15,273 nt of DNA from contig CANRJI010000015.1 in the NCBI GenBank assembly GCA_947630885.1, positions 1-15,273 of the forward strand, given 5' to 3'. The position numbers and the translations under genes were made by a program. Numbering within the stretch: position 1 is the stretch's first letter; each line of letters opens with the position of its first letter. Source of the DNA: an uncultured Bacilli bacterium (GTDB taxonomy: Bacteria > Bacillota_I > Bacilli_A > RF39 > UBA660). The notes under the pieces are model-generated. The model worked only from the letters and a program-made list of their open reading frames with translations, searched no databases and was not told the origin of the DNA. Shown here piece by piece: positions 1 to 8,633 of this stretch.

Positions 1-957
1 CCTATCTATAATGGAGTCGCTTTTCTAGATAAATGTATGGAAAGTATTTTAAATCAAACTTATAAAAATATCGAAGTCATTTTATCTGATGATGGATCGA
101 CCGATAACTCTCTTAAAGAAATAAAAAAATATGCTAAAAAGTATGATTTCATTAAATATGAAAGTCACGATAATGTCGGTTTATCGGAAACTCGTAATAA
201 AGCTTTTGCTCTTGTAACGGGAAAGTTTGTTACTTATTTAGATGTCGATGATTATTTTGATAATGATTTTCTTGAAAAACTAATTACTAATCACGAAAAT
301 TATGATATCATTATTGGAGGGTATCGCCGTGTTTATGAAGATGGTCGTGAACTTTTTTCCTATCATTTATCTGATACCGAATGGAATCGTTATCGCCGTG
401 TAACCGTCTGGGCTAAGTTATATAAAGTATCATTTCTCAAAGAAAACAAAATAACTTTTCCTCACGAAAGATTATTTGGAGAAGATGTCGTCTATACGAT
501 GCGTTGTATGTCTAAAACCAATAATGTCATAATTACTGATTATGTCGGCTATAACAATCTTATTAATGAAAATTCAATTACCCATAAAGATAAACATAAA
601 ATTTTAAATGATGTTCCTAAAATACTTCATCATATCGATAACTTTATTGAAAAAAATGATAGTTATTTAACTGATAAAAAAGATATTGTCTACTATTACT
701 TAATGAAGATATTTGCTTCTTATCTAGTAGAACAAGCCCAGTTTTTAAGTTATGATGAACTATATCGTTATTACCAAACATCATTTAGTATAATTAAAGA
801 AATTATAAAAAAATACCATTATAAAATTCATTTATACAGCCAAAAAGATGAACCTCTTAAAGTTAATTTAATTATTAATATTTTTACTATCTGTGAAAAG
901 ACCCATACAGTTAAATTACTTTTACATTTTCTTCATCTATGTTATTATAAAAAATAG
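1..957 (+). CDS. Family 2 glycosyltransferase, 5'-truncated by the window edge
   Basis: A GT-A fold family 2 glycosyltransferase that would transfer a sugar from a nucleotide donor to a lipid-linked glycan at the inner membrane face. The reading frame is open from base 1 and the first visible residues are PIYNGVAFLDKC, which belong to the first strand and helix of the GT2 fold. The ATG at position 37 is therefore internal and the true start lies upstream. Visible motifs, numbered from base 1, are DDGSTDNS (about residue 30), LDVDDYF (the metal-binding DXD region, about residue 80) and FGEDV (the catalytic-base region, about residue 160). The C-terminal 120 residues are hydrophobic and lysine-rich and I recognise no domain there. 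It ends in TAG, 17 nt before the flippase gene, and is the first visible member of the operon. Donor and acceptor cannot be told from sequence. Confidence 0.9.
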   Translation, partial: PIYNGVAFLDKCMESILNQTYKNIEVILSDDGSTDNSLKEIKKYAKKYDFIKYESHDNVGLSETRNKAFALVTGKFVTYLDVDDYFDNDFLEKLITNHENYDIIIGGYRRVYEDGRELFSYHLSDTEWNRYRRVTVWAKLYKVSFLKENKITFPHERLFGEDVVYTMRCMSKTNNVIITDYVGYNNLINENSITHKDKHKILNDVPKILHHIDNFIEKNDSYLTDKKDIVYYYLMKIFASYLVEQAQFLSYDELYRYYQTSFSIIKEIIKKYHYKIHLYSQKDEPLKVNLIINIFTICEKTHTVKLLLHFLHLCYYKK

Positions 958-974
958 TTAGAAAGGAATCGAAT

Positions 975-2519
975 ATGGAAACAAGTAGAACCAAAAACTC
1001 ATTTTTCAATATGAGTTCCAACTTTTTAATTCTAATTGTTCAAACCATTTTATCATTTGTTACGAGAACCATTTTTATTAGAGTTCTCGGTGAAACTAAT
1101 TTAGGCTTAGATGGTTTATTTACCAATATTTTATCGATGCTATCGATAACCGAATTAGGAGTTAGTACGGCTATTAGTTTTATTTTATATAAGCCATTAA
1201 ATGATAAAAACAATAAAAAAATTGGAACGATAATGAGTTTTTATCGCCGAATGTATGCTGTTATTGGCTCTGTTATCTTTGCTCTTGGACTTCTTTTAAT
1301 CCCATTTTTAAAGATAATCGTCAAAGACTATAATACATCTGATATGTATTTATTATACTTTATCTATCTTTTATCGACCGTTTCCATGTATTTTATTTCC
1401 TATAAAGAAATATTAATTATGGCCGACCAAAAAAATTATCAATTGACAATATATAATTTTTGTTCGACGGTCATTATGTATTTACTTCAAATATACGTTT
1501 TAATTACATATAAAAGTTTTGTTTTATACTTGTTAGTAATGCTTATTGTCAAAACTATTCAGCGAATATGTATCAATATTTATATTTCTCATAAATATAA
1601 AAATATTGATTTTCATACGAAGGAGAAGTTACCTACTAAAGAAAAGAAAAGTCTTAAGACCAATGTAAAATCACTTTTTTATAGTAAAATTGGTGATTAC
1701 TGTATATTTAGTACCGATAATATCTTTATCTCTCGCTTAATTAATCTAGGAGTCGTCGGTATCTATACAAATTATATTTCTATTGTCACGATGACAAGAA
1801 CACTTATCAATAGTCTTTTTAGTGGTATTGTTGCCAGCTTCGGTAATCTTGCGGAGAATGCTAGTAAGCAAATTCAAAAGAATGTCTTTGAAATTATCGA
1901 CTTCATGGTTTTTGTTCTCTATGGATTATTAACAATTATTTTTCTTAATCTTATCAATCCCTTCATCCATTTATGGCTTGGAGAAAATTATATTTTAGAG
2001 TATAGCATTATCATCATCATTTGTCTTAACTTTTATTTAATGGGAACCCAAGTATCATTAGATACAATTAAGCAGGCCTGTGGCTTTTATTATAAAGATC
2101 GTTTCGTTCCCCTTATTCAAACTATTGTCAATATTGTCTTATCGTTAGTTCTAGGAAAACTATATGGCTTATTTGGTATTCTACTAGCAACATCGATAAG
2201 TTATCTCGTTCTTCCTATTTGGATAAAACCATATTTAATATATAAACATATTTTTAAAGATAAATGTTTTCAATATTTCCTTCGCGAAATAAAAAACTTT
2301 CTTGTCATCATTTCCATATATTTTATTACTTATTTCATTATAAATCATTACCTAGTAGTTAATAATATCTTCTCATTAGTTTTATGCGGACTAATTATTC
2401 TTCTTATTTTTACTTTGATAGTTACTTTACTATATTTTAAAACTAAAGAATATCAATATTTTTATGATATATTAAAGAAAATTATCTTTCGAAAGAGGTG
2501 CTCTAATGAAAAAGAGTAG
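975..2519 (+). CDS. wzx: Wzx-type polysaccharide flippase (MOP/MATE-like superfamily)
   Basis: A 514-residue integral membrane protein that would flip undecaprenyl-diphosphate-linked repeat units from the cytoplasmic to the outer face of the membrane. It is almost entirely hydrophobic helices, I judge 12-14, separated by short lysine-rich loops. The N-terminus has the pattern usual in Gram-positive polysaccharide flippases: a short polar lead, a first helix, then RTIFIRVLGETNLGLDGLF and a second helix with ELGVSTA. The length is normal for the family. The start is supported by GAAAGGA at 961-967, seven bases before the ATG. The gene overlaps the next glycosyltransferase by 14 nt, suggesting translational coupling. 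A Wzx in the cluster, with no ABC exporter genes in view, argues for a flippase-dependent pathway. The exact glycan it carries is inference. Confidence 0.9.
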   Translation: METSRTKNSFFNMSSNFLILIVQTILSFVTRTIFIRVLGETNLGLDGLFTNILSMLSITELGVSTAISFILYKPLNDKNNKKIGTIMSFYRRMYAVIGSVIFALGLLLIPFLKIIVKDYNTSDMYLLYFIYLLSTVSMYFISYKEILIMADQKNYQLTIYNFCSTVIMYLLQIYVLITYKSFVLYLLVMLIVKTIQRICINIYISHKYKNIDFHTKEKLPTKEKKSLKTNVKSLFYSKIGDYCIFSTDNIFISRLINLGVVGIYTNYISIVTMTRTLINSLFSGIVASFGNLAENASKQIQKNVFEIIDFMVFVLYGLLTIIFLNLINPFIHLWLGENYILEYSIIIIICLNFYLMGTQVSLDTIKQACGFYYKDRFVPLIQTIVNIVLSLVLGKLYGLFGILLATSISYLVLPIWIKPYLIYKHIFKDKCFQYFLREIKNFLVIISIYFITYFIINHYLVVNNIFSLVLCGLIILLIFTLIVTLLYFKTKEYQYFYDILKKIIFRKRCSNEKE

Positions 2520-3306
2520 TCATACTTTTGTCGTTCTAGCATATAAAGAAAGTCCTTTCCTTGAAGAATGCCTTAAATCAGTATTAAATCAAAGTATGAA
2601 GACTAGTGTTATTATTGCTACGACAACTCCTAGTAAATATATAAGTAGTTTAGCCAAAAAATATCATTTAGATATCGTAAATGGCCCTCATACATCTATT
2701 GGAGGTGACTTTGACTTTGCCTTAAATGCTTCCGATAGTCATCTCGTTACCATTGCTCATCAAGATGATATTTACGATTATTATTATGCCGAAAGAATTG
2801 TTAAAGCAAGTAATAAATATCCGCATGCTAGTATCCTTTTTACCGATTATTATGAACTACGAAAAGGGAAAAAAGTTTTAAGGAATATAAATCTTATCAT
2901 CAAAAGAGTTCTCCTCCTTCCGTTACGTTTAAAGTTTTTATCGGGAACAACTTTTGCAAAACGCTTCGTATTAAGATTTGGTAGCGCTATCTGTTGCCCT
3001 TCGGTAACCTTTAATCGAGAAAATACACCAAAACAAGTTTTTCAGTGTGATTTAAAATGTAATATTGATTGGTTTGCCTGGGAAAAATTATCGAAGCTAA
3101 AAGGAAACTTTATCTATCTTTCTCAAAAACTTATGGGTCATCGCATCGATGAAAGTACGACGACTACTGATGTCATTAAACAAGGTATCAGAAGAGAAGA
3201 AGATTTAGTCATGTTTAAAAAGTTTTGGCCAAACTGGATGGCTAAAACAATTAACCATTTTTATTCTAATTCTGAAAAAAGTAATGAAATTAAAGAAGCA
3301 AAGTAA
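2506..3306 (+). CDS. Atypical family 2 glycosyltransferase lacking the DDGS motif
   Basis: A 266-residue cytoplasmic GT2-like glycosyltransferase. The N-terminus (VVLAYKESPFLEECLKSVLNQ) is the usual GT2 first strand and helix. Where most members have DDGS, this one reads ATTTPSKYI (residues 38-46). The nucleotide/metal site is AHQDDIYD (84-91), followed later by IDWFAWE (187-193) and HRIDEST near 212. From memory, a subgroup of GT2 enzymes in streptococcal-type capsule loci has TSTPN-like residues in place of DDGS together with HQDD, so this looks like a genuine variant and not a broken gene. AAGAGGTG at 2493-2500 supports the ATG at 2506, which lies inside the end of the flippase gene. It is 22 nt upstream of the DUF1972 transferase gene. 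Sugar specificity is unknown. Confidence 0.85.
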   Translation: MKKSSHTFVVLAYKESPFLEECLKSVLNQSMKTSVIIATTTPSKYISSLAKKYHLDIVNGPHTSIGGDFDFALNASDSHLVTIAHQDDIYDYYYAERIVKASNKYPHASILFTDYYELRKGKKVLRNINLIIKRVLLLPLRLKFLSGTTFAKRFVLRFGSAICCPSVTFNRENTPKQVFQCDLKCNIDWFAWEKLSKLKGNFIYLSQKLMGHRIDESTTTTDVIKQGIRREEDLVMFKKFWPNWMAKTINHFYSNSEKSNEIKEAK

Positions 3307-3328
3307 CATTGAAAGGAAGAAGTGAAAT

Positions 3329-4459
3329 ATGAAGCATATTTTTATTGTCGGATCTCGTGGATATCATGCTAAATATGGTGGCTGGGAGACCTTTGTTTCA
3401 CATTTAGTCGATAATTATAACGATGATAATGTAACTTTTCATGTAAGTAGTATATCTGATAAAAAAGAAAAACCATATCAAAAAGGCTTAGTTAATATTA
3501 CTCCGATAAAAACATGTAAATTAGGTCCCGCGAGAATGCTTGTTTATACCATTAAAGCTTTTAATTATTATCTAAATTACATCAAGAAAAATAAAATTAC
3601 TGATGCCTATATTTATGTTTTAGGACTCAAACTTGGAAATATATTAAAACAAAAACAACATATTATTAAAAAATTAGGTATTACCGTTTTAGTTAATCCT
3701 GATGGTCTCGAACATGAAAGAGCAAAATGGAATACATTAGTTAAGAAATTTTTCTTATTTAGTGAAAAATCAATGCTCAATAATTGTGATATAATTGTCT
3801 GTGATTCCATTGGTATCAAAGATTATTTAAGTAAAAAATATCCTCATTTAAAAAAGAAAATGACTTATATTGCCTATGGTGCTAAAACAGTCGATTTAAG
3901 TAAAGTAAATGAAGATAGTATCCTTAAAGAATATCATTTAGAAAAAGAAAAATATTGTCTAATGGTTGGAAGATTCGTTCCCGAAAACAATTACGAAATG
4001 GTTATTAAAGGCTTTATGGAATCAAAGATTGATAAAAATTTAGTTATTATTTCCAATATATCTTCTAGTAACTATTACCATGAATTAACAAATAAAATAG
4101 ATATTAGTTCTGATAAACGTATTATCTTTATTGATGGCATCTACGATGAAGTAAAACTTTCTGTCATTAGAAAAAATGCTTATCTTTATATTCACGGTCA
4201 CTCTGTCGGAGGAACTAATCCTTCATTATTAGAATCATTATCTCTAACAAAATTAAATATTTTATATGATGTTTGTTTTAATAAAGAGATAGGAAAAAAT
4301 GCTTGTCTTTATTTCTCATCTTCTAAGTCTTTAACCAAATTATTAAATAATATAAAAAATTATGATCGACTCAAATTAGGTAAAGAATGTCAAAAAATAA
4401 TTAAAGAAAATTTTACATGGGAAATTATTGTAAATAAGTATAAAGAAATCTTTAAATAG
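3329..4459 (+). CDS. DUF1972/GT4 glycosyltransferase, probable rhamnosyltransferase (WchF/RgpA/GacB-like)
   Basis: A 376-residue GT-B fold transferase. Residues 1 to about 185 form a DUF1972 domain, with a start (IFIVGSRGYHAKYGGWETFV) typical of WchF/Cps2T, RgpA and GacB. The conserved VNPDGLEHERAKW follows at about 122-134. The C-terminal GT4 donor domain carries GRFVPENN (214-221) and the donor-binding loop HGHSVGGTNPSLLE (289-302). Characterised relatives add L-rhamnose beta-1,4 to the lipid-linked first sugar (Glc for WchF, GlcNAc for GacB), committing the lipid to polysaccharide synthesis. The rml operon and a TagO-family gene downstream fit a rhamnosyl role on GlcNAc-PP-undecaprenol, but that acceptor is inferred. 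The start is supported by GAAAGGA at 3311-3317. The gene lies 9 nt upstream of the next transferase gene. Confidence 0.88.
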   Translation: MKHIFIVGSRGYHAKYGGWETFVSHLVDNYNDDNVTFHVSSISDKKEKPYQKGLVNITPIKTCKLGPARMLVYTIKAFNYYLNYIKKNKITDAYIYVLGLKLGNILKQKQHIIKKLGITVLVNPDGLEHERAKWNTLVKKFFLFSEKSMLNNCDIIVCDSIGIKDYLSKKYPHLKKKMTYIAYGAKTVDLSKVNEDSILKEYHLEKEKYCLMVGRFVPENNYEMVIKGFMESKIDKNLVIISNISSSNYYHELTNKIDISSDKRIIFIDGIYDEVKLSVIRKNAYLYIHGHSVGGTNPSLLESLSLTKLNILYDVCFNKEIGKNACLYFSSSKSLTKLLNNIKNYDRLKLGKECQKIIKENFTWEIIVNKYKEIFK

Positions 4460-4468
4460 GAGGACATA

Positions 4469-5365
4469 ATGAAAAAAGTAGTTATTATTTTATCAACCTA
4501 TAATGGTCATAAATATCTTAGAGAGCAAATAGATAGTTTACTAAAGCAAACATATAAAAATATTGTCATTAATGTCAGAGATGATGGCTCTAAAGATGAT
4601 ACTCTAGATATTCTTAAAGAATATGAAAAAGAAGGTAAAATAAAAATAATTTCATCGCATACAAATCTTGGTGTAATTGATAGCTATAAAGAATTACTAA
4701 AGCATTGCACTAAAGGAGACTATTATGCCTTCTGTGACCAAGATGATATTTGGAAAGAAAATAAAATTACTCTTGCTGTGCAAGCACTTAGTAAAATAAA
4801 TGATGATAACGTGCCTGTCCTTTATGCTAGTAATTATGAAATATATGATTCATCTGGTCATTATGTATCAGAAAGTGGGTTAGGAGAAAAGATACCATCT
4901 TTTCCTAAAGCTCTTATGGAAACTCTTGCTCCCGGAATGACTATGGTCTTTAATGAGACAATGCGAAAGATGCTCGTTTCGACTTTAAGCCCTAAATGTG
5001 TCTTACATGATGGCTGGGCAACTTTAATAGCAAGTGGTCTTGGAAAAGTTTATTATGATAGTACTTCAACCGTCTGTTATCGTCGCCATGATGCCAGTGT
5101 CACAAGTTCGAGTAGTACCTTATTTGGTCAATTTAAAGAATTATTAGGAAAAGAACATTGGAGTAATCTAAAAATGATTTTAACATACTTTGAAGAATGC
5201 TATGGTAGTAGTCTTAAAGAAAAAGATTTAAAATTACTTAAATTATTTACTTCCAAGAAAACATTTATCCGTCAACTAAAAAAAGCCTTTTATTTAGGAA
5301 GATATAAAGATAACGTTATCAAAGATATTTTATTTAGAATAGTATTTCTTTTATACTATATTTAG
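4469..5365 (+). CDS. RgpB-like family 2 glycosyltransferase, probable rhamnosyltransferase
   Basis: A 298-residue cytoplasmic GT2 enzyme resembling the RgpB/GacC class of alpha-1,3-L-rhamnosyltransferases. Motifs in order are ILSTYNGHKYLREQIDSLL (N-terminal strand and helix), RDDGSKDDT (37-45), AFCDQDDIW (88-95, metal and nucleotide site), APGMTMVFN (154-162), LHDGW (179-183) and YRRHDASVT (204-212). The CDQDDIW, LHDGW and YRxH series is characteristic of this branch, which transfers rhamnose from dTDP-L-rhamnose during rhamnan or capsule synthesis. The TAGGAGGA ribosome binding site (4457-4464) uses the stop codon of the previous gene, implying tight coupling in the operon. The rml operon downstream would supply its donor. 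Linkage and acceptor are inferred from family resemblance only. Confidence 0.88.
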   Translation: MKKVVIILSTYNGHKYLREQIDSLLKQTYKNIVINVRDDGSKDDTLDILKEYEKEGKIKIISSHTNLGVIDSYKELLKHCTKGDYYAFCDQDDIWKENKITLAVQALSKINDDNVPVLYASNYEIYDSSGHYVSESGLGEKIPSFPKALMETLAPGMTMVFNETMRKMLVSTLSPKCVLHDGWATLIASGLGKVYYDSTSTVCYRRHDASVTSSSSTLFGQFKELLGKEHWSNLKMILTYFEECYGSSLKEKDLKLLKLFTSKKTFIRQLKKAFYLGRYKDNVIKDILFRIVFLLYYI

Positions 5366-5380
5366 GGAGGTCAAAATAAT

Positions 5381-7207
5381 ATGAATAATAAAACTGAAGA
5401 AACTTTTTTTCACCGCATATCTTCAAAATTTAGTAAAATCTTTTACCTTATTAAAAAGTCAGTCTATTTTGCATGGCATCGTCATCACTTTTTAATACCA
5501 CCTAGTGCCATGAAAAAGTATATCAAATCATTTTTTGTCGTCCTTAAAAGAGGTAATAACTTTTCTAATCTCTATACGAGTCAGTCTGCTTATTTAAAGT
5601 GGATTCAAGATAACTCTGCCGAAATAAAATATAAAAAATTCCAATATAACCCTTTAATGTCCTTTATAATTCCCGTCTATAATGCACCAGCAAAACTACT
5701 CAAAGAATGTTTAGAGTCATTATTAAATCAAAGCTATAAGAATTTTGAAATATGTTTGTGTGATGACTGCTCTAATTTACCAGAGACCATCGAAACCTTA
5801 AAAGAATACGAAAAAAATAGCCAAATTCATATTGTCTATCGTAAGAAAAATGGTATGATATCTAAAGCTAGTAACGATGCCGCCAAAATAGCCAAAGGAG
5901 AATTTTTAGTATTAGTTGATAATGATGATACTATTGAAAAAGATGCTCTATATTACTTTGTCGAAGCTTTGAATAAAAACCCTCAAATTGATTTAATTTA
6001 TTCTGATGAAGATAAACTTGACTATGATGGTAATCGTATGGAGCCTCACTTTAAACCCGATTATTCTCCTGATACCTTTAAATGCTTTAATTACATTTGT
6101 CACTTGACTGCCATTCGCCGTACAATATTTGAAAAGGTTGGAGGCTTTCGAAGTGAATATGATGGTTCTCAAGATTATGATTTATTTTTACGTATTGAAG
6201 ATCTAACAACTAACTTTTATCATGTTCCTCAAGTTTTATATCACTGGCGTCAAACAAAAACTTCGACTGCCGGTTATCTTGGTAATAAATCCTATGCCTA
6301 TATCGCCGGTAAAAAAGCTCTTGAAGATACATTTAAAAGGCGTAAGATAAAAGCTGAAGTTTATGATAACCCTAAAGTTAGTACTTACTTAGTAAGCTAT
6401 AAACACAATAATCCTAAAGTATCAATTATTATCCCCATGCGAGATAAAGCAAGTCTTACTAAAGTATGCCTAGATTCGCTATACAATAAAATGAATTATC
6501 AAAATTTTGAAATAATAATTGCCGATAACGGTAGTATCGAAGAAGAAACAAAAAAGATGTTTGTCTTTTATCAAGAAAAATATGATAACTTTATTGTCAA
6601 ACGTTTAGATTGTGAATTTAATTATTCTTATCTAAATAATGAAGCCGCCAAAGAAGCAAGTGGCGATTATCTCTTATTTTTAAATAACGATACTGAAGTC
6701 TTAAACCCTGACTTTTTAAGTGAGATGGTCGGTTATGCTTCGCAAGAGCATGTCGGCTGTGTCGGTATTAAACTTCTATATGGCGATAATAAAGTTCAGC
6801 ATGCCGGTGTCGTTTTAGGTTTTGGCGGTGTTGCCGGACACATATATGTTCCTTATAGTCATAATGATGTCGGACTTTTCGGTCGCCTTGCTATGCCATA
6901 TAACTATACGGCAGTAACAGCAGCTTGCCTTCTTATTTCTAAAAGGAAGTTTAACCTAGTGGGAGGTTTTGATGAAAAATTAAAAGTCGCTCTAAATGAT
7001 GTCGATTTATGTTTGAAAGTTTTAGATAAAGGTTATTACAATGTCTGTCTATCAAATATCGAAATGTATCATTATGAATCAAAATCACGTGGTTACGAAG
7101 TAACGAAAGAAAAGCAAGAACGCTTTACGAAAGAAGCGGACTACATGATTAAAAAATGGAAAAACAAATTAGATGAAGATAAATATTTTAGTAAAAATAA
7201 TTTTTAG
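5381..7207 (+). CDS. Tandem two-domain family 2 glycosyltransferase
   Basis: A 608-residue protein with two complete GT2 domains. Residues 1-90 are a basic, aromatic N-terminal extension that may contact the membrane. Domain 1 (about 92-325) has FIIPVYN, CDDCS (127-131), VDNDD (179-183), SDEDK (208-212), GSQDYDLFLR (262-271) and HWRQ (288-291). Domain 2 (about 345-590) has VSIIIPMRD, ADNGS (381-385), LNNDTE (434-439), NDVDLCLKV (539-547) and HYESKSRG (564-571). Both keep nucleotide-binding and catalytic-base motifs, so both may be active, adding two sugars or two linkages in succession. Related tandem proteins occur in O-antigen, S-layer glycan and capsule loci, some as rhamnosyltransferases. 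GGGAGGT at 5365-5371 supports the start. It is the last gene of the upstream operon, and a new promoter begins right after its stop. Confidence 0.88.
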   Translation: MNNKTEETFFHRISSKFSKIFYLIKKSVYFAWHRHHFLIPPSAMKKYIKSFFVVLKRGNNFSNLYTSQSAYLKWIQDNSAEIKYKKFQYNPLMSFIIPVYNAPAKLLKECLESLLNQSYKNFEICLCDDCSNLPETIETLKEYEKNSQIHIVYRKKNGMISKASNDAAKIAKGEFLVLVDNDDTIEKDALYYFVEALNKNPQIDLIYSDEDKLDYDGNRMEPHFKPDYSPDTFKCFNYICHLTAIRRTIFEKVGGFRSEYDGSQDYDLFLRIEDLTTNFYHVPQVLYHWRQTKTSTAGYLGNKSYAYIAGKKALEDTFKRRKIKAEVYDNPKVSTYLVSYKHNNPKVSIIIPMRDKASLTKVCLDSLYNKMNYQNFEIIIADNGSIEEETKKMFVFYQEKYDNFIVKRLDCEFNYSYLNNEAAKEASGDYLLFLNNDTEVLNPDFLSEMVGYASQEHVGCVGIKLLYGDNKVQHAGVVLGFGGVAGHIYVPYSHNDVGLFGRLAMPYNYTAVTAACLLISKRKFNLVGGFDEKLKVALNDVDLCLKVLDKGYYNVCLSNIEMYHYESKSRGYEVTKEKQERFTKEADYMIKKWKNKLDEDKYFSKNNF

Positions 7208-7216
7208 TGATATAAT
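7188..7216 (+). promoter_or_regulatory. Sigma-70-type promoter for the deacetylase gene
   Basis: The hexamer TATAAT (7211-7216) is perfect and is preceded by TGA, giving an extended -10 (TGnTATAAT, 7208-7216). The best -35 at 17 nt spacing is TTAGTA (7188-7193), a poor 3/6 match inside the upstream coding sequence, so the promoter would rely on the extended -10. A start near 7223 would place the AAGGAGGA ribosome binding site (7222-7229) at the very 5' end of the message. Confidence 0.65.
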
Positions 7217-7238
7217 CAAGTAAGGAGGAAATCCATTT

Positions 7239-8627
7239 ATGGCTACAAAGCGAATAAATGCGTCAAAGCCCAAACAGCAAGCAAATAATGCAAAACAAAA
7301 TAAACAACCAAAAGAAAGTACCAAAGTAAATCAGGTAAAACAAAATAAAAAGCCAAATCAAGAAAAGCAAAATATTGAGGTAAAAGAAGATAAGAAAAAG
7401 AAAAGAAAAACCTCAAAAAAGAAAAAAATCATAATTACAATTTTCGTAATTATCATTTTACTTGCTATATCTATAGGTGGCATACTCTATTATTTTCACG
7501 ATCAAGAAGAAAAGTATCTTGCGTACCTTGAAACGATAAAAAATAATTATCATAGTTATATGGTAGTAACGAAAGATAGCAAATTATATGACTTTGAATA
7601 TCAAGAAGTAGGGTCAGTTAGCAAAAATATGTATCTTGTCCTCGATGAACTTGGTGACTATTATCAAGATGGCTATTATAAATTAAAAAATAATGATTTA
7701 TATATAAAATATGATAGTGTTAAAAAAACTGATGAGAAAACTTATGACGTGCGATATCAAAATTATATACCATTTAATAAAAGCATAGTTACAACTAAAG
7801 ATACGAAGATGTATGATGGTGAGTCTTATTACCAAGTAGATGAAGAACAAACATTACCAATTATTATTGATGATAACGATTACTATTATGTTATTTTCGA
7901 TAATAAATTAGTAGGAGTTTCTAAAAGTGAAGTAACAACTATCGATAATGGTAGTAACGAAGTAGGCGCTAGTTCTGTTTCCGTATTAAACTATCACTTT
8001 GTCATTAATCTTGAAGCAGGCGAAGCTCCTCTTTGTGAACCTGCTGATATATGCCATACAGATACACAGTTTGATTCTCATATGAAATATATAAGTGAAA
8101 ATGGCTTTTATAGTATAACGATGAAAGAATTAGAAATGTTTATTGATGGTAAAATCAATTTACCTACTAAATCAGTCGCTGTAACTATTGATGACGGTTG
8201 GTTCGTTTATCGTTCGATTCCAATTCTGGAAAAATATAATGTTATGGGAACTTTATTTTTAATTGGATGGTTAGCGCCTCCTACTGACTATTCATCACCA
8301 AATCTTGAAGTTCATTCACATACTTGGAATTTACATAACATAAGTAATTGTAGTGAAGGAAGGTCTCCTTTACTCTGCTACGATAAAAATATCATTGTCG
8401 AAGATTTAAAGAAGAGTAGAGAAAGCTTAAATAATACACCATACTTTTGTTATCCATTTTATGATTATAACGATCATGCTATCGAAGCTTTAAAAGAAGC
8501 AGGTTTTACGATGGCTCTAACTGGTGGCGATAAGAAAGTAACGAGAGGCATCGACAAATATAAAGTTCCTAGATATGTCGTCGTTAATACAACAACAGTA
8601 AATCAACTAGCCAATATGATAAATTAG
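7239..8627 (+). CDS. Membrane-anchored extracellular polysaccharide deacetylase (NodB/CE4-like)
   Basis: A 462-residue predicted N-deacetylase acting outside the cell. Residues 1-63 are a lysine/glutamine/asparagine-rich cytoplasmic tail ending in a basic cluster, and 64-86 form one membrane helix. Residues 107-160 and 182-236 are two similar beta-rich segments that look like SH3-type repeats. The catalytic region starts near SVLNYH (248-253). It has TIDDGW (316-321; D318 likely base, D319 metal ligand), HSHTWNLH (359-366; H361 and H366 metal ligands), the CYPFYDYN motif (404-411) and VPRYVV (443-448). The five-residue spacing between the two metal histidines resembles PgaB/IcaB enzymes more than classical PgdA. 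AAGGAGGA at 7222-7229 supports the start. The gene has its own promoter and terminator between the polysaccharide and rhamnose operons, so GlcNAc in that polysaccharide, its linkage unit or peptidoglycan is a plausible substrate. Confidence 0.87.
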   Translation: MATKRINASKPKQQANNAKQNKQPKESTKVNQVKQNKKPNQEKQNIEVKEDKKKKRKTSKKKKIIITIFVIIILLAISIGGILYYFHDQEEKYLAYLETIKNNYHSYMVVTKDSKLYDFEYQEVGSVSKNMYLVLDELGDYYQDGYYKLKNNDLYIKYDSVKKTDEKTYDVRYQNYIPFNKSIVTTKDTKMYDGESYYQVDEEQTLPIIIDDNDYYYVIFDNKLVGVSKSEVTTIDNGSNEVGASSVSVLNYHFVINLEAGEAPLCEPADICHTDTQFDSHMKYISENGFYSITMKELEMFIDGKINLPTKSVAVTIDDGWFVYRSIPILEKYNVMGTLFLIGWLAPPTDYSSPNLEVHSHTWNLHNISNCSEGRSPLLCYDKNIIVEDLKKSRESLNNTPYFCYPFYDYNDHAIEALKEAGFTMALTGGDKKVTRGIDKYKVPRYVVVNTTTVNQLANMIN

Positions 8628-8633
8628 TTAATT

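Noticed and set aside
37..957. ATG at 37 as the start of the first glycosyltransferase
   Set aside because: The frame stays open to base 1 and the upstream residues (PIYNGVAFLDKC) are conserved GT2 sequence, so the gene begins outside the window.
3613..3819. 68-codon open frame on the minus strand inside the DUF1972 gene
   Set aside because: Antisense shadow of a well-conserved coding region. The protein resembles nothing, and no promoter or ribosome binding site is evident.
7258..7430. Repetitive A-rich DNA at the start of the deacetylase gene as a tandem repeat or CRISPR-like element
   Set aside because: The repetition reflects Lys/Gln/Asn codons of a low-complexity cytoplasmic tail. There is no regular unit length or spacer structure.
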